The notes under the pieces were generated by a model that did not search any database, had not been told where the DNA came from, and was given only the letters and a program-made list of their open reading frames with translations. A stretch of 64,000 nucleotides of DNA from Methylobacterium sp. CB376 (GTDB lineage Bacteria > Pseudomonadota > Alphaproteobacteria > Rhizobiales > Beijerinckiaceae): positions 4,167,001 through 4,231,000 of the forward strand of contig NZ_CP121648.1 of the NCBI RefSeq assembly GCF_029714205.1. The letters are read 5' to 3'. The translations under genes were made by a program, and so were the position numbers. Position 1 is the first letter of the stretch; each line of letters opens with the position of its first letter. Positions 15,305-25,998 of the stretch are shown here, one piece after another.

Positions 15305-16731
15305 GGGCGACCGGCTCCCTCCTGCGGGTGCTGGCGAAGGCCGGGCCCCGCCTGCTCCCCTTCGCGGATGCGGCCACGGCGGAGCTGCCGCTCGGGCGGC
15401 TGCTGCGCCTGTCCCTGTTCCAGGTGACGGTCGGGATGGCCGCGGTGCTGCTCATCGGCACCCTCAACCGGGTGATGATCGTCGAACTCGCCGTGCCGGC
15501 CTGGATCGTCGCCGTGATGCTGTCCCTGCCGCTGCTGGCCGCCCCGTTCCGGGCCGTGGTCGGCTTCCGCTCGGACCGCCACCGCTCGGTGCTCGGCTGG
15601 CGGCGGGTGCCCTACCTCTGGTTCGGCACGCTGCTGCAATTCGGCGGCCTCTCGATCATGCCCTTCGCGCTCCTGATCCTGTCGGGGGACACGACGGGGC
15701 CGGTGGCGGTCGGGCAGGGCGCGGCGGCGCTCGCCTTCGTGCTCGTCGGGGCCGGGCTGCACACCACCCAGACGGTCGGCCTCGCGCTCGCCACCGACCT
15801 CGCCCCCGCCGAGGCGCGGCCGAAGGTGGTGGCGCTGCTCTGCGCCATGCTGCTCGCCGGCATGATGGCGAGCGCCGTGGTGTTCGGGATCGCCCTCGCG
15901 CATTTCTCGGCGATCCGGCTGATCCAGGTCGTGCAGGGGGCCGCCCTCGCGACCCTGATCCTCAACGGCATCGCCCTGTGGAAGCAGGAGGCGCGCGACC
16001 CCTCGCGCACGGGCGGCCCGTCCCAGGGCTTCCGTGCGGCCTGGGCGGCCTACGCGACGCAGCCGCGCGCCCGCCGCCGCCTCCTCGCCACCGGTCTCGG
16101 CACGGTCGGCTTCAGCATGCAGGACATCCTGCTCGAACCCTACGGCGGCGAGATCCTGCGCCTGCCGGTCGCCGCCACCACCGCGCTCACCGCGGTGCTG
16201 GCGGTCGGGGGCGGGGCCGGCCTCGTCACCGCGGCGCGCTGGCTCAACCGCGGCGGCGACCCGTTCCGGGTCGCGGCGGCGGGCGCCGTCGTCGGCATCG
16301 CGGCCTTCTCGGCGGTGATCTTCGCCGCCCCGCTCGGCTCGGGCGCGCTGTTCGGGCTCGGCGTGGCGCTGATCGGGGTCGGCGGCGGCCTCTTCGCCCA
16401 CGGCACCCTCACCGCCTCGATGGCGGGGGCCGCGCCCGACGAGGCCGGCCTCGCGCTCGGGGCCTGGGGCGCCGTGCAGGCGAGCGCCGCGGGCCTCGCC
16501 ATCGCGGCGAGCGGGCTCCTGCGCGACGCCGGCTCGGCGCTCGCCGTGGCCGGGCGCCTCGGCGAGGCCCTGACCGACGCCTCCACCGGCTACCTCGTCG
16601 TCTACCACGTCGAGATCGCCTTCCTGTTCGCGACGCTCGTCGCCATCGGGCCGCTCACCCGCGCGCCCGCGCGTCCGCGCGCCGGAGCGCCGCTCCCCGC
16701 GTCCCGTCCCGTCCGCCCGGCCCTGTCTTGA
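15301..16731 (+). CDS. lhaA: LhaA-type MFS protein, light-harvesting 1 assembly factor
   Basis: A 476-residue, 12-helix BCD-family transporter-like protein, paralogous to the pucC product at 1601. Motifs: LNRVMIVELAVPAWIVAVM and FRSDRHRSVLGWRRVPY. LhaA lies between bchM and puhA in purple bacteria and helps assemble LH1, possibly by delivering bacteriochlorophyll. It overlaps bchM by 4 bp and ends 11 bp before puhA. Confidence 0.9.
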   Translation: MRATGSLLRVLAKAGPRLLPFADAATAELPLGRLLRLSLFQVTVGMAAVLLIGTLNRVMIVELAVPAWIVAVMLSLPLLAAPFRAVVGFRSDRHRSVLGWRRVPYLWFGTLLQFGGLSIMPFALLILSGDTTGPVAVGQGAAALAFVLVGAGLHTTQTVGLALATDLAPAEARPKVVALLCAMLLAGMMASAVVFGIALAHFSAIRLIQVVQGAALATLILNGIALWKQEARDPSRTGGPSQGFRAAWAAYATQPRARRRLLATGLGTVGFSMQDILLEPYGGEILRLPVAATTALTAVLAVGGGAGLVTAARWLNRGGDPFRVAAAGAVVGIAAFSAVIFAAPLGSGALFGLGVALIGVGGGLFAHGTLTASMAGAAPDEAGLALGAWGAVQASAAGLAIAASGLLRDAGSALAVAGRLGEALTDASTGYLVVYHVEIAFLFATLVAIGPLTRAPARPRAGAPLPASRPVRPALS

Positions 16732-16742
16732 GGGAGGCCACG

Positions 16743-17528
16743 ATGCCCAAGGGTGCCATCACCGGTTACATCGACGTCGCGCAAGTCGTGCTCTACGCGT
16801 TCTGGCTGTTCTTCGCCGGCCTCGTCTTCTACCTGCGCCGGGAGGATCGCCGCGAGGGCTATCCCCTCGAATCCGAGACGCGGGGCGGGCTGATGGGCTG
16901 GGACTGGCTGTTCCTGCCCACCCCCAAGGCCTTCGTGCTCGCGGACGGCAAGACCATCCTGGTGCCCCGGCCGGAGGAGGGGCCGAGCGGCCCGCTCGCG
17001 GCGGTCAAGCGCGAGATCTGGCCCGGCGCGCCCCTGGAGCCGACCAACGCGACGGACGGGGTCCTCGGCGACGGCGTCGGCCCGGGCTCCTACGCGCAGC
17101 GCACCGACACGCCCGACCAGACCTGGGAGGGCCACCATCGCATCGTGCCGATGCGCGTCGCCACCGAGTTCACCGTGGCCGCGCGCGACTACGACCCCCG
17201 CGGCATGCGGGTGGTCGGGGCCGACCGGGCCGTGGCCGGCACCGTCAAGGACATCTGGGTCGACCGCGGCGAGTCGCTGCCCCGCTACTACGAGGTCGAC
17301 CTCGCGGAGGCGCCGGGGCGCTCGGTGCTGCTCCCGGTCGTCTTCGCGGACGTGCAGGGCGCCAAGGGCACCGTCGTGGTGGAGGCGCTGCTCGCCCGGC
17401 AATTCGCCGACGTGCCGCCGCGGCGCGAGGTCGACAGCGTCACCATCCGGGAGGAGGACCGCATCATGGCCTTCTACGGCGCCGGCACCCTCTACGCGAC
17501 CCTCGGACGCCAGGAGCCTCTGCTGTGA
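16743..17528 (+). CDS. puhA: Photosynthetic reaction centre H subunit
   Basis: A 261-residue H subunit: one transmembrane helix near the N-terminus (VLYAFWLFFAGLVFYLRRED), then the cytoplasmic PRC-barrel domain. Conserved signatures are YPLESETRG, GPGSYAQRTDTPDQTWEG, and IVPMRVATEF. It caps the L/M reaction centre subunits, which are not encoded in this window. An RBS GGAGG lies just upstream. Its last codons contain the start of a 15-bp tandem repeat that continues into puhB, and its TGA overlaps the puhB GTG. Confidence 0.96.
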   Translation: MPKGAITGYIDVAQVVLYAFWLFFAGLVFYLRREDRREGYPLESETRGGLMGWDWLFLPTPKAFVLADGKTILVPRPEEGPSGPLAAVKREIWPGAPLEPTNATDGVLGDGVGPGSYAQRTDTPDQTWEGHHRIVPMRVATEFTVAARDYDPRGMRVVGADRAVAGTVKDIWVDRGESLPRYYEVDLAEAPGRSVLLPVVFADVQGAKGTVVVEALLARQFADVPPRREVDSVTIREEDRIMAFYGAGTLYATLGRQEPLL

Positions 17529-17592
17529 GTGCCTCTGCTGTGAGCGCCCCTGCTGCGAGTGCCCCTGCTGCGAGCACCCCCGTTGCGAGCGC
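17514..17592 (+). repeat. 15-bp tandem repeat across the puhA/puhB junction
   Basis: About five degenerate 15-bp units of the form GAGYGCCYCTGCTGY span the puhA stop and the first 20 codons of puhB. Because the unit is a multiple of three, it encodes a flexible Ala/Ser/Val/Pro run at the PuhB N-terminus (pentapeptides such as SAPAA). Confidence 0.8.
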
Positions 17593-18211
17593 GGAGGCGA
17601 TCCCGGGCGGCCTGCCCGCGCCCCTGCCGCCCGGCGAGCGCCTGCTCTGGCAGGGCCGCCCGGCCCTCCTCGGCCTCGCCCGCCGCGCCTTCCACGCCGA
17701 CCTCGTGGCGGCCTATTTCGGGCTGCTCGCCGGCTGGCAGGCGCTGGCCTCGGGCAGCCCCGCCTCGGCCCTGCCGGTCCTCGGCGCCGGGGCGGCGGCC
17801 CTGGCGATCCTCGGCGGCCTCGCCCTCGCGGCGCGCGCCACCACGACCTACAGCCTGACCGACCGGCGCCTGATCCTGCGCATCGGCATCGCCTTGCCGA
17901 TGACCGTCAACCTGCCGCTGCGGGAGATCGAGGCGGCCGCCCTGCGCCGCTTCGCGGACGGGACCGGCGACCTGCCGCTGCGGCTGAAGGCGGGCACGCG
18001 CCTCGCCTATCTCCACCTGTGGCCGCACGTGCGGCCCTGGCGGCTCGCCGCCCCGGAGCCGATGCTGCGGGCCCTGCCCGGGGCGGACGAGGTCGCCGCG
18101 CGCCTCGGGGCGGCCCTCGCCGCCGCGCACGGGCAGGCCGCGCCGGCCTGGCAGCCGGCGCAGGCCGCCCGCACCTCGGCGCCCGGCCGCTTGGCCGCGG
18201 CGGGCCCCTGA
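17525..18211 (+). CDS. puhB: Photosynthetic complex assembly protein PuhB
   Basis: A 228-residue membrane protein. After a repeat-derived Ala/Ser-rich tail of about 25 residues comes ERLLWQGRPALLGLARRAFH, two to three transmembrane helices, and a PH-like domain (TTYSLTDRRLILRIG). PuhB dimers assist reaction centre and LH1 assembly in Rhodobacter. The start (GTG) is fixed by the GTGA overlap with puhA, although an internal start after the repeat, near the PAPLPPGERL segment, would also give a complete core domain. Confidence 0.88.
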   Translation: MSASAVSAPAASAPAASTPVASAEAIPGGLPAPLPPGERLLWQGRPALLGLARRAFHADLVAAYFGLLAGWQALASGSPASALPVLGAGAAALAILGGLALAARATTTYSLTDRRLILRIGIALPMTVNLPLREIEAAALRRFADGTGDLPLRLKAGTRLAYLHLWPHVRPWRLAAPEPMLRALPGADEVAARLGAALAAAHGQAAPAWQPAQAARTSAPGRLAAAGP

Positions 18212-18221
18212 GGAGGCGGCC

Positions 18222-18674
18222 ATGGCCCATCACACCATCCAGGTCCCGCGCATCCAGGTCCGCCGGGCGATCCTGCTCGTCGGCTTCACGATCGGCGCCG
18301 TCGCGCTCGGCCGCTTCGGCGATGTCGGCACCACCCGCATGCCGCCGGCGCGGCCCGTCCAGGTGCTCGACCTGCGGATCGAGGACCGCGCCGGCGGCGC
18401 CGTCGCCCTCGCGGATGCGCGGGACGGCCACCTCGTCGCCACGGTGCAGCCCGGCGAGGACGGGTTTCTGCGCGCGACCCTGCGGGTGATGGCCCAGGCG
18501 CGGCTGCGGGAGGGGCTCTCCCGCGACCCGCCCTTCCGGCTCACCCGCTGGGACAACGGCACGCTCTCGCTCGACGACCTCGCGTCGGGCCGGCGCATCA
18601 ACCTCGAAGCCTTCGGGGCCACCAACGCGGCCGCCTTCGCGCGGCTGCTCGAACAGGGGAGGGGCGCAACATGA
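18222..18674 (+). CDS. puhC: Photosynthetic complex assembly protein PuhC
   Basis: A 150-residue protein with one N-terminal membrane anchor ([20 protein letters not shown]) and a periplasmic domain including [19 protein letters not shown], typical of PuhC, which is needed for LH1-reaction centre organisation. An RBS (GGAGG) precedes the ATG. It ends in a 4-bp overlap with the bciE-like gene. Confidence 0.88.
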   Translation: MAHHTIQVPRIQVRRAILLVGFTIGAVALGRFGDVGTTRMPPARPVQVLDLRIEDRAGGAVALADARDGHLVATVQPGEDGFLRATLRVMAQARLREGLSRDPPFRLTRWDNGTLSLDDLASGRRINLEAFGATNAAAFARLLEQGRGAT

Positions 18675-18973
18675 TCCCGTGGTTGACGACCAAGCGCCGC
18701 ATCGAGGTGCCCTGCACGGTGGAGATCGAGCAGACGCCCGAATCCCTCCACGCGCACGTCACCCTGGAGGGCGGGCTCGCCATCGAGCCCGGCGACGAGG
18801 TCACGGTGCACGACGCGCCGACCTCGGTGCCCTACGGCACCCGCCTCACCGTGCGGCGGCGGGCCACCGTGCTGCGGGCGAGCGCGCTCGAGCGCGCCTG
18901 GACCCGCCTCGCGGGCCATTTCGAACTCACGGAACTCTACGAAGTCAGCTTCACGGAAAGGACGACGCTATGA
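18671..18973 (+). CDS. bciE: BciE-like accessory subunit of the oxygen-dependent cyclase
   Basis: A 100-residue protein, [20 protein letters not shown] at the N-terminus, with no membrane segment and a beta-rich look ([20 protein letters not shown]). It sits exactly between puhC and acsF, overlapping both by 4 bp. In alphaproteobacteria this position holds a small gene whose product, BciE, is needed for AcsF activity, replacing the Ycf54 subunit of plants and cyanobacteria. I assign it by position and size; I cannot run an alignment to confirm it. Tight coupling to acsF supports a 1:1 partner. Confidence 0.7.
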   Translation: MIPWLTTKRRIEVPCTVEIEQTPESLHAHVTLEGGLAIEPGDEVTVHDAPTSVPYGTRLTVRRRATVLRASALERAWTRLAGHFELTELYEVSFTERTTL

Positions 18974-20031
18974 CCGCGACGGCTCTCCCGGCCCAGAACG
19001 AGAGCACCCGCGCCGCCCAGGCGACGACGTTCCTGAGCCCGCGCTTCTACACCACCGACTTCGCGGAGCTCGACCGCACCGACGTCGAGCCGGTCCGCGC
19101 CGAGTGGGACGTGCTCATCGCCGAGATGCGCGCCGACCCGAACCGGCGCCACTTCGTGCGCAACACCGAGTTCGACCTCGACCTGTCCGGCCTCGATCCG
19201 GAGCTGCGCAAGGAATTCCTCGATTTCCTGGTCTCCTCGATCACGGCCGAGTTCTCGGGCTGCGTGCTCTACGCCGAGATGCGCAAGCGCGCCAAGAACA
19301 AGGACATCCGCGAGCTCTTCGCCTTCATGAGCCGCGACGAGGCCCGCCACGCCGGCTTCATCAACGACACGCTGAAGGATTTCGGCGTCGGGGTCGACCT
19401 CGGCTTCCTCACCCGGGCCAAGAAATACACCTATTTCCGGCCGAAATTCATCTTCTACGCGACCTACCTCTCCGAGAAGATCGGCTACGCCCGCTACATC
19501 ACGATCTTCCGGCACCTCGAGCGCCATCCCGAGAACCGCTTCCACCCGATCTTCAAGTGGTTCGAGAAGTGGTGCAACGACGAGTTCCGCCACGGAGAGG
19601 CCTTCGCGCTGCTCATGCGCGCCAACCCGAAGCTGCTCTCGGGCCTCAACGCCTACTGGATCAAGTTCTTCGTGCTCGCCGTGTTCGCCACGATGTACGT
19701 GCGCGACCATTGCCGGCCGGCCTTCCACGGGGCGCTCGGGGTCGATCCGACCGATTACGACTTCGCCGTGTTCCGGGTCACCTCCGAGATCTCGCGGCAG
19801 GTCTTCCCGCTGACCCTCGACCTCGACAACCCGGCCTTCAAGGCGGGGCTCGACCGGCTGCTCGCCTGCGCCCGCGGCATCGAGGCCGCCAAGGCGCAGG
19901 GGGGCCTCGCCGGGCGCCTGCGCCGGGCCGGTCACGCGGCCCGGGCCGCCCTCACCTTCGGACGGCTGCTGCTGCTGCCCTCCAAGCCCAACCCGATGCC
20001 CGAGCAGATCCGCCTCAGCCCCGCCTGGTAG
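18970..20031 (+). CDS. acsF: Aerobic Mg-protoporphyrin IX monomethyl ester oxidative cyclase
   Basis: A 353-residue di-iron enzyme that forms ring E of bacteriochlorophyll with O2. Ferritin-like ligand motifs are visible as two E-x2-H-type sets: [10 protein letters not shown] with [10 protein letters not shown], and [14 protein letters not shown]. Its presence shows that pigment can be made aerobically, matching an aerobic anoxygenic phototroph. The ATG overlaps the stop of the upstream bciE-like gene. puhE starts 4 bp after its stop. Confidence 0.96.
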   Translation: MTATALPAQNESTRAAQATTFLSPRFYTTDFAELDRTDVEPVRAEWDVLIAEMRADPNRRHFVRNTEFDLDLSGLDPELRKEFLDFLVSSITAEFSGCVLYAEMRKRAKNKDIRELFAFMSRDEARHAGFINDTLKDFGVGVDLGFLTRAKKYTYFRPKFIFYATYLSEKIGYARYITIFRHLERHPENRFHPIFKWFEKWCNDEFRHGEAFALLMRANPKLLSGLNAYWIKFFVLAVFATMYVRDHCRPAFHGALGVDPTDYDFAVFRVTSEISRQVFPLTLDLDNPAFKAGLDRLLACARGIEAAKAQGGLAGRLRRAGHAARAALTFGRLLLLPSKPNPMPEQIRLSPAW

Positions 20032-20035
20032 ACGC

Positions 20036-20842
20036 ATGTCCGCCTACGCCTCGCCGATCCTCTTCGCCGTGCTGATGTGGTGGTTCCTCACCGGAGCGAT
20101 CCTCTGGTTGAACCACCGCCCCCGGCACACTCATGCCTGGAGTTTCGGGGCGATGAGCCTCGCGCTCCTCCTCGCCCTCTGGGGCATCGCGGCCACCGCG
20201 GGGGCCGAGAGCGAGGCCTCGGCCTACGGGGCCTTCTCTGCCGCCCTGGTGGTCTGGGGCTGGCAGGAGATGGCCTTCTACATGGGCTACGTCGCGGGGC
20301 CGCGGCGCACGCCCGGCCCGCCCTCGATCCGGGGGCTCGCCCGGTTCGGGGCCGCGGCGGCGACCAACCTCTGGCACGAGGCCGCGATCGTGGCGGGCGC
20401 CGCCGCGATCGCCTGGCTGACCGCGGGCGCGCCGAACCGGATCGCCCTCTGGACCTACCTGGTGCTCTGGGGGATGAACCTCAGCGCCCGGCTCAACCTC
20501 TTCCTCGGCGTGCGCAACCTGCACGCCGAGTTCCTGCCCGAGCACCTGCGCTACCTCGGCAGCTTCTTCCGCCGCGCGCCGATGAACGCGCTCTTCCCGG
20601 TCGCCATGCTGCTGGCGACGGGCTTCCTCCTGGTGCTGCTGCACCCCGCCGTCACCGAGAGCGCCTCGGCCTTCAAGCGCAGCGGCCACACCATGCTGGC
20701 GACCCTAATGGCCCTCGCCATCCTGGAGCACGGCTTCCTGATGCTGCCGCTGCCCTCCGCCGCCCTCTGGGCCTGGGGCCTGCCGGCCCGCCGCCCACCC
20801 GATCCCGACACCGGCCCCCGCCCGGCCGGCGACATCGCCTGA
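20036..20842 (+). CDS. puhE: PuhE, DUF3623 photosynthetic complex assembly membrane protein
   Basis: A 268-residue polytopic membrane protein (7-8 hydrophobic helices) with [19 protein letters not shown] near the N-terminus and [20 protein letters not shown] in the centre, as in PuhE. In Rhodobacter capsulatus puhE lies downstream of acsF and influences bacteriochlorophyll synthesis and complex assembly; the biochemical role is unclear. The usual neighbour hemA follows. Confidence 0.88.
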   Translation: MSAYASPILFAVLMWWFLTGAILWLNHRPRHTHAWSFGAMSLALLLALWGIAATAGAESEASAYGAFSAALVVWGWQEMAFYMGYVAGPRRTPGPPSIRGLARFGAAAATNLWHEAAIVAGAAAIAWLTAGAPNRIALWTYLVLWGMNLSARLNLFLGVRNLHAEFLPEHLRYLGSFFRRAPMNALFPVAMLLATGFLLVLLHPAVTESASAFKRSGHTMLATLMALAILEHGFLMLPLPSAALWAWGLPARRPPDPDTGPRPAGDIA

Positions 20843-20889
20843 CCCGCGGGCCCGCGACGGCCCGCCCATCACGACAGAGGGGACGCACC

Positions 20890-22101
20890 ATGGACTACGA
20901 GTCGTTCTTCGCCGCACAGCTCCAGGGCCTTCACCGCGAGGGACGCTACCGGGTCTTCACCGATCTCGAACGGCAGGCCGGGCGCTTCCCCTACGCCACG
21001 CAGCACGGAGCCCACGGCACCCGCGAGGTCACGGTCTGGTGCTCCAACGACTACCTCGGCATGGGCCAGCACCCGGCCGTCGCGGCCGCCATGCACGAGG
21101 CGATCGACCGCTGCGGGGCCGGCGCGGGCGGCACCCGCAACATCTCGGGCACGAACCACTACCACGTGCTGCTGGAGCGCGAGCTCGCCGACCTGCACCG
21201 CAAGGAGGCGGCCCTGCTCTTCACCTCGGGCTACGTCTCGAACTGGGCCGCCCTCGGCACCCTGGCCTCGCGTCTGCCCGGCTGCGTGGTGTTCTCGGAC
21301 GAGGGCAACCACGCCTCGATGATCGAGGGGCTGCGGGCGAGCCGGGCCGAGCGCCACATCTTCCGGCACAACGACCCCGCGGATCTCGACCACAAGCTCC
21401 GGCTGGTGAACCCGGCCCTGCCCAAGCTCGTGGCCTTCGAGTCGGTCTACTCGATGGACGGCGACGTCGCCCCGATCGCGGAACTCTGCGACGTGGCCGA
21501 GGCCCACGGCGCCATGACCTACCTGGACGAGGTGCACGCGGTCGGCCTCTACGGCCCGCGCGGCGGCGGCATCGCCGAGCGCGAGGGGCTGATGGACCGC
21601 CTCACCGTGATCGAGGGCACCCTCGGCAAGGCCTTCGCGGTCAGCGGCGGCTACATCGCGGCCTCCGCGGCGCTCTGCGACTTCGTGCGCAGCTTCGCCT
21701 CGGGCTTCATCTTCACCACCTCGCTGCCGCCCGCGGTGGCGGCCGGGGCGGCGGCCAGCATCCGCCACCTCAAGGCGAGCGGGGCCGAGCGGGCGCGCCA
21801 CCAGGACCGGGTCGCGGCGGTGCGGCGGCGGCTCGGCGCCCTCGGCATCCCGGTCATGGCCAACGAGAGCCACATCGTGCCGGTGATGGTGGGCGATCCG
21901 GTGCTGTGCAAGCAGATCAGCGACACGCTCCTCGACGAGTTCGCGATCTACGTCCAGCCGATCAACTACCCGACCGTGCCGCGGGGGACGGAGCGCCTGC
22001 GCATCACGCCCTCGCCCCTGCACAGCGACGCCGACATCGAGCATCTCGCGGCGGCGCTCGGGGCGATCTGGGCGCGGATCGGGCTCGCCAGGGCGGCGTG
22101 A
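20890..22101 (+). CDS. hemA: 5-aminolevulinate synthase
   Basis: A 403-residue PLP enzyme condensing glycine and succinyl-CoA to 5-aminolevulinate (Shemin pathway). Seen are [14 protein letters not shown], the Asp-containing [15 protein letters not shown], and the PLP lysine in [14 protein letters not shown]. The start [11 protein letters not shown] follows GAGGGG with normal spacing. Its place in the photosynthesis cluster ties precursor supply to pigment demand; a second housekeeping copy may exist elsewhere. Confidence 0.95.
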   Translation: MDYESFFAAQLQGLHREGRYRVFTDLERQAGRFPYATQHGAHGTREVTVWCSNDYLGMGQHPAVAAAMHEAIDRCGAGAGGTRNISGTNHYHVLLERELADLHRKEAALLFTSGYVSNWAALGTLASRLPGCVVFSDEGNHASMIEGLRASRAERHIFRHNDPADLDHKLRLVNPALPKLVAFESVYSMDGDVAPIAELCDVAEAHGAMTYLDEVHAVGLYGPRGGGIAEREGLMDRLTVIEGTLGKAFAVSGGYIAASAALCDFVRSFASGFIFTTSLPPAVAAGAAASIRHLKASGAERARHQDRVAAVRRRLGALGIPVMANESHIVPVMVGDPVLCKQISDTLLDEFAIYVQPINYPTVPRGTERLRITPSPLHSDADIEHLAAALGAIWARIGLARAA

Positions 22102-22198
22102 CGGGGGCGGCTCCGCCGCGCGCGGAGCCGGCGGCTCAAATCGGACAGGACCGCCCGCCCGGATCCCGGCGGCGGTCCTCCAGGCGAGGGGAAACGTC

Positions 22199-23305
22199 GT
22201 GGCGCTCACCCAATCGGCCCTGTCCCGGCGGGCCCTGAAGCCGGGCCCCGCAGCGTCGCCGGCCCCGGCGGCCGCGGCGCCCGCGCCCCGCCCGCCCTAT
22301 CCGTTCACGGCCATCGTCGGCCAGGAGGCGATGCGGCGCGCCCTGCTGATCGGGGCCGTCGATCCCTCGGTCGGCGGCGTGCTGGTCTTCGGCGACCGCG
22401 GCACCGGCAAGTCCACCGCCGTGCGGGCGCTCGCCGCCCTGCTGCCGCCGATGCGCGCCGTCGCGGGCTGCCCCTACGCCTGCGACCCCGCCGACGAGGC
22501 CTTCCTCTGCCCCGCCTGCCGAGCCCGGGCGCCCCAGGGACTTCCGGTGCAGAGCGTGCCGGTGCCGGTGGTCGACCTGCCGCTCGGCGCCACCGAGGAC
22601 CGGGTCGTCGGCGCCCTCGACATCGGCAAGGCGCTCACGCGCGGCGAGAAGGCCTTCGAGCCGGGGCTGCTCGCCCGCGCCAATCGCGGCTTCCTGTACA
22701 TCGACGAGGTCAACCTGCTCGAGGATCACCTCGTCGACCTCCTGCTCGACGTGGCGGCCTCGGGCGTCAACACGGTCGAGCGCGAGGGCTTGAGCCTGCG
22801 CCACCCGGCGCGCTTCGTCCTCGTCGGCAGCGGCAACCCGGAGGAGGGGGAGCTGCGCCCGCAGCTCCTCGACCGGTTCGGCCTCGCCGTCGCGGTGACG
22901 ACGCCGGCCGACCTCGCCGCCCGCGTCGCCATCGTGCGCCGCCGCGACGCCTACGAGCGCGACCCGGCGGGGTTCGCGGCCGAGTGGGCCGGCGAGGAGG
23001 AGCGCCTCGCCGGCGCGATCCTCGCCGCCCGCGCCCGCCTGCCGCGCGTGGCCGTGCCCGACGAGGTGCTCGAAGCGGCCGCCCGGCTCTGCCTCGCCCT
23101 CGGGACCGACGGGTTGCGCGGCGAGCTCACGCTGATGCGCACCGCCCGCGCCCTCGCCAGCCTCGACGGCGACGAGGCGGTCGGGCTCGCCCACCTGCGC
23201 GAGGTCGCGCCCGCCGCCCTCGGGCACCGGCTGCGGCGCAACCCCCTCGACGAGGCCGGGGCGGAGGCGCGGGTCGCCCGCGCCGTCGCCGAGGTTCTCG
23301 GGTGA
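22199..23305 (+). CDS. bchI: Magnesium chelatase subunit I (AAA+ ATPase)
   Basis: A 368-residue AAA+ motor. Features: [20 protein letters not shown], Walker [15 protein letters not shown] (about 65), a cysteine-containing insert ([18 protein letters not shown]) usual in BchI, Walker [15 protein letters not shown], and sensor/arginine-finger region [19 protein letters not shown]. It forms the ATP-driven complex with BchD that powers BchH. The GTG start has GAGGGGAAA upstream. The stop overlaps bchD (GTGA). Confidence 0.95.
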   Translation: MALTQSALSRRALKPGPAASPAPAAAAPAPRPPYPFTAIVGQEAMRRALLIGAVDPSVGGVLVFGDRGTGKSTAVRALAALLPPMRAVAGCPYACDPADEAFLCPACRARAPQGLPVQSVPVPVVDLPLGATEDRVVGALDIGKALTRGEKAFEPGLLARANRGFLYIDEVNLLEDHLVDLLLDVAASGVNTVEREGLSLRHPARFVLVGSGNPEEGELRPQLLDRFGLAVAVTTPADLAARVAIVRRRDAYERDPAGFAAEWAGEEERLAGAILAARARLPRVAVPDEVLEAAARLCLALGTDGLRGELTLMRTARALASLDGDEAVGLAHLREVAPAALGHRLRRNPLDEAGAEARVARAVAEVLG

Positions 23306-25047
23306 GCGCCGCCGCCGAGACCTGGGCCCGGGCCTGCCTGGCGGCGGCCCTGTTCGCGCGCGACCCGGCCGGGCTCGGCGGCGTGCGGCTGCGCGCGCGG
23401 CCGGGACCGGTGCGGGAGGCGTGGCTCGCGCGGCTGCGCGCCCTCCTGCCCGCCGGCCGCCCGGTGACGCGGCTGCCGGCCGGCATCGCCGACGACGCCC
23501 TCCTCGGCGGCCTCGACCTCGCCGCGACCCTGCGGGCCGGGCGCCCGGTCGTCGAACCCGGCCTGCTCGCCCGCAGCCACGGCGGGGTGGTGGTCGTGCC
23601 GATGGCCGAGCGGCTCGACGCGGGGATTGCGGCCCGGCTCGCCCGGGTGCTGGAGACCGGCGCGGTCGATCTCGCGCGCGACGGGGTCGCGGCCCGGCTT
23701 CCCGCCGCCTGCGGCCTCGTCCTCCTCGACGAGGGCGACGGGGAGGACGAGGCGGTGCCCTCCGCCCTGCTGGAGCGCGCCGCCTTCCACCTCGACCTCG
23801 ACGGGCTCACCCTGCGGGACGTCTCCGAGCCCGCCCCGCCGGACAGCGCGCCCGTGTCCGGGGAGACCGCCGCGGCCCCCGTCGAGGCGCGCGCGGCCGA
23901 GCGCCTCTGCGCCCTCGCGGCGCAGCTCGGCATCGCCTCCCTGCGAGCGCCGATCCAGGCCCTGCGCGCGGCGCGCCAGAATGCCGGGCGGGAGGGGCGT
24001 TCGGCCCTGGCCGAGCCCGACCTCGCCGCCGCGGCCGCCCTCGTCCTCGCGCCGCGCGCGACGCGCTGGCCGGCCGAGGCCGAGGCCGAGCCGCCCCCGC
24101 CGGAGGCGCCGCCCGAGGAGGCCGAGGGCGCGTCGGACCCGGGCGGCGGCGAGGCGGCGGAGGATCGCCTGCTCGCCGCGGTGGCGGCCGCCCTGCCGGC
24201 GGGCCTCCTCGCCCGGCTGACCGACGCGGGCGCGCCGGGCGCGGCGCCCGGCCGGGCCGGTGGCGAGGCGCGCCAGGCCCGAAGCGGCCGGCCGGTCGGC
24301 GCCCGCCCGGGCGATCCGCGCCGCGGGCCCCTCGCCCTCTCCGAGACGCTGCGCGCCGCCGCGCCCTGGCAGCGCCTGCGGCGGGGCGCGGAGGCGGAGC
24401 GCCTGCGCCTCGCGCCGGAGGACATCCGCGTCCGGCGCTTCGTGCACCGGGCCGGGACCACCACGATCTTCGCGGTCGACGCCTCGGGCTCGGCGGCCCT
24501 GGAGCGCCTCGCCGAGGCCAAGGGCGCGGTCGAATTGCTGCTGGCCGAGTGCTACGTGCGGCGCGATCGGGTCGCCCTGGTGGCCTTCCGCGGTCGGGGG
24601 GCGGAGCTGCTCCTGCCTCCGACCCGCGCCCTGGTGCGGGCGAAGCGGGCGCTCGCCGCCCTGCCCGGGGGCGGCGGCACGCCGCTCGCGGCCGGGATCG
24701 AGGCGGCCGCGCTCCTCGCCGCTGCGGAGCGGCGGGGCGGGCGCATCCCGGTGGTGCTGCTGCTCACGGACGGCCGCGCGAATATCGGGCGCGGCGGCGC
24801 GCCGGGCCGGGCGCAGGCCGCGGCGGACGCGCTCGCTGCCGGGCGGGCCCTGGCGGCGGGCGGCACCCGCGCCCTCGTCATCGACACGGCCGCGCAGCCG
24901 CAGGACGGCGCCCGCCGCCTCGCCGAGGCCATGGCGGCGCGCTACCTGCCGATGCCGCGGGCCGATGCCGCGTTGCTGAGCGAGGCCGTGCGCCGCGAGG
25001 CGCCGCCGCGCGGGGCCGCGCCGCGCGGGACCGCGCCGCGAGGCTGA
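23302..25047 (+). CDS. bchD: Magnesium chelatase subunit D
   Basis: A 581-residue subunit with three parts: an N-terminal degenerate AAA+ domain without a usable Walker A, a Pro/Glu-rich acidic linker (about 250-290), and a C-terminal integrin-I/VWA domain with MIDAS residues in [14 protein letters not shown] and [13 protein letters not shown]. It bridges BchI and BchH. The C-terminal tail carries a short PRG repeat ([15 protein letters not shown]). Confidence 0.94.
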   Translation: MSAAAETWARACLAAALFARDPAGLGGVRLRARPGPVREAWLARLRALLPAGRPVTRLPAGIADDALLGGLDLAATLRAGRPVVEPGLLARSHGGVVVVPMAERLDAGIAARLARVLETGAVDLARDGVAARLPAACGLVLLDEGDGEDEAVPSALLERAAFHLDLDGLTLRDVSEPAPPDSAPVSGETAAAPVEARAAERLCALAAQLGIASLRAPIQALRAARQNAGREGRSALAEPDLAAAAALVLAPRATRWPAEAEAEPPPPEAPPEEAEGASDPGGGEAAEDRLLAAVAAALPAGLLARLTDAGAPGAAPGRAGGEARQARSGRPVGARPGDPRRGPLALSETLRAAAPWQRLRRGAEAERLRLAPEDIRVRRFVHRAGTTTIFAVDASGSAALERLAEAKGAVELLLAECYVRRDRVALVAFRGRGAELLLPPTRALVRAKRALAALPGGGGTPLAAGIEAAALLAAAERRGGRIPVVLLLTDGRANIGRGGAPGRAQAAADALAAGRALAAGGTRALVIDTAAQPQDGARRLAEAMAARYLPMPRADAALLSEAVRREAPPRGAAPRGTAPRG

Positions 25048-25052
25048 CCCGG

Positions 25053-25940
25053 ATGCCCATGACCAGCGACAGGCCGGCCTTCGCCCGCGAGGGCCGCGAC
25101 TGGCCCAACCGCGAGGCGAGCCGCTTCGTCGCCGCCGGCGGGCTGACCTGGCACGTGCAGGAGGCCGGGACGGGGCCGTGCCTGCTGCTGCTCCACGGCA
25201 CCGGGGCGGCCACCCATTCCTGGCGCGGGCTGCTGCCGCTCCTGGCGCGGCGCTTCCGCGTGGTGGCGCCGGACCTGCCGGGGCACGGCTTCAGCGATCC
25301 CCTGCCGATGCCCTCGCTGCCCCGGATGGCGCGCGCCGTGGCGGAGCTCGTCCGCGGCCTCGGGATCGCGCCGCAGGTGGCGGTGGGCCACTCGGCCGGG
25401 GCGGCCATCCTGGTGCGGCTCTGCCTCGACGGCGCGCTGGCGCCCCGCCTCCTCGTCGGGCTCAACGCCGCGCTCAAGCCCTTCCCGGGCATGGCGGGCC
25501 TCGTCTTCCCCACCATGGCCCGGATGCTGTTCCTCAACCCGGTGGTGCCGCGGGTCTTCGCGTGGTCGGCCGACCGCAAGGCCGTCGCGCGGCTGATCGA
25601 GGGCACCGGCTCGACCCTGGACCGCGAGGGGCTCGACCTCTACCGGCGCCTGTTCCAGATGCCGGGCCACGTGGCGGGCGCGCTCGGCATGATGGCCAAT
25701 TGGGACCTCGTCGGCCTCGACCGCGAATTGCCGCGCCTCGCGGTGCCGCTCCTGCTCCTCGCCGGCGCACAGGACCGCACGATCGCTCCCGACGTGTCCT
25801 TCGGGGTGGCCGAGCGCCTGGGCGGCCGGCCGCGGGTGGAGCTGCTGCGCGGCCTCGGCCACCTGATGCACGAGGAGCGGCCCGAGCTGGTGGCCGGATC
25901 GATCGAGGAGGCGGCCCGGCGCGAGGGCGTCGAGGCGTGA
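25053..25940 (+). CDS. bchO: BchO, alpha/beta hydrolase of magnesium chelatase cluster
   Basis: A 295-residue alpha/beta hydrolase: oxyanion segment LLLLHGTGAATHSW, nucleophile elbow VGHSAGAA (Ser about 110), catalytic Asp in AGAQDRTI and His in GLGHLMHEE. BchO always follows bchID in purple bacteria and its substrate is not established. Two ATGs six bases apart can serve as start. The upstream bchD stop is 5 bp away. Confidence 0.9.
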   Translation: MPMTSDRPAFAREGRDWPNREASRFVAAGGLTWHVQEAGTGPCLLLLHGTGAATHSWRGLLPLLARRFRVVAPDLPGHGFSDPLPMPSLPRMARAVAELVRGLGIAPQVAVGHSAGAAILVRLCLDGALAPRLLVGLNAALKPFPGMAGLVFPTMARMLFLNPVVPRVFAWSADRKAVARLIEGTGSTLDREGLDLYRRLFQMPGHVAGALGMMANWDLVGLDRELPRLAVPLLLLAGAQDRTIAPDVSFGVAERLGGRPRVELLRGLGHLMHEERPELVAGSIEEAARREGVEA

Positions 25941-25998
25941 CGCGGGGCGCCCTCGGCAGCGTTCCACCGGGTCCGGCGCCCGGCGCCCGATCCCGCCC

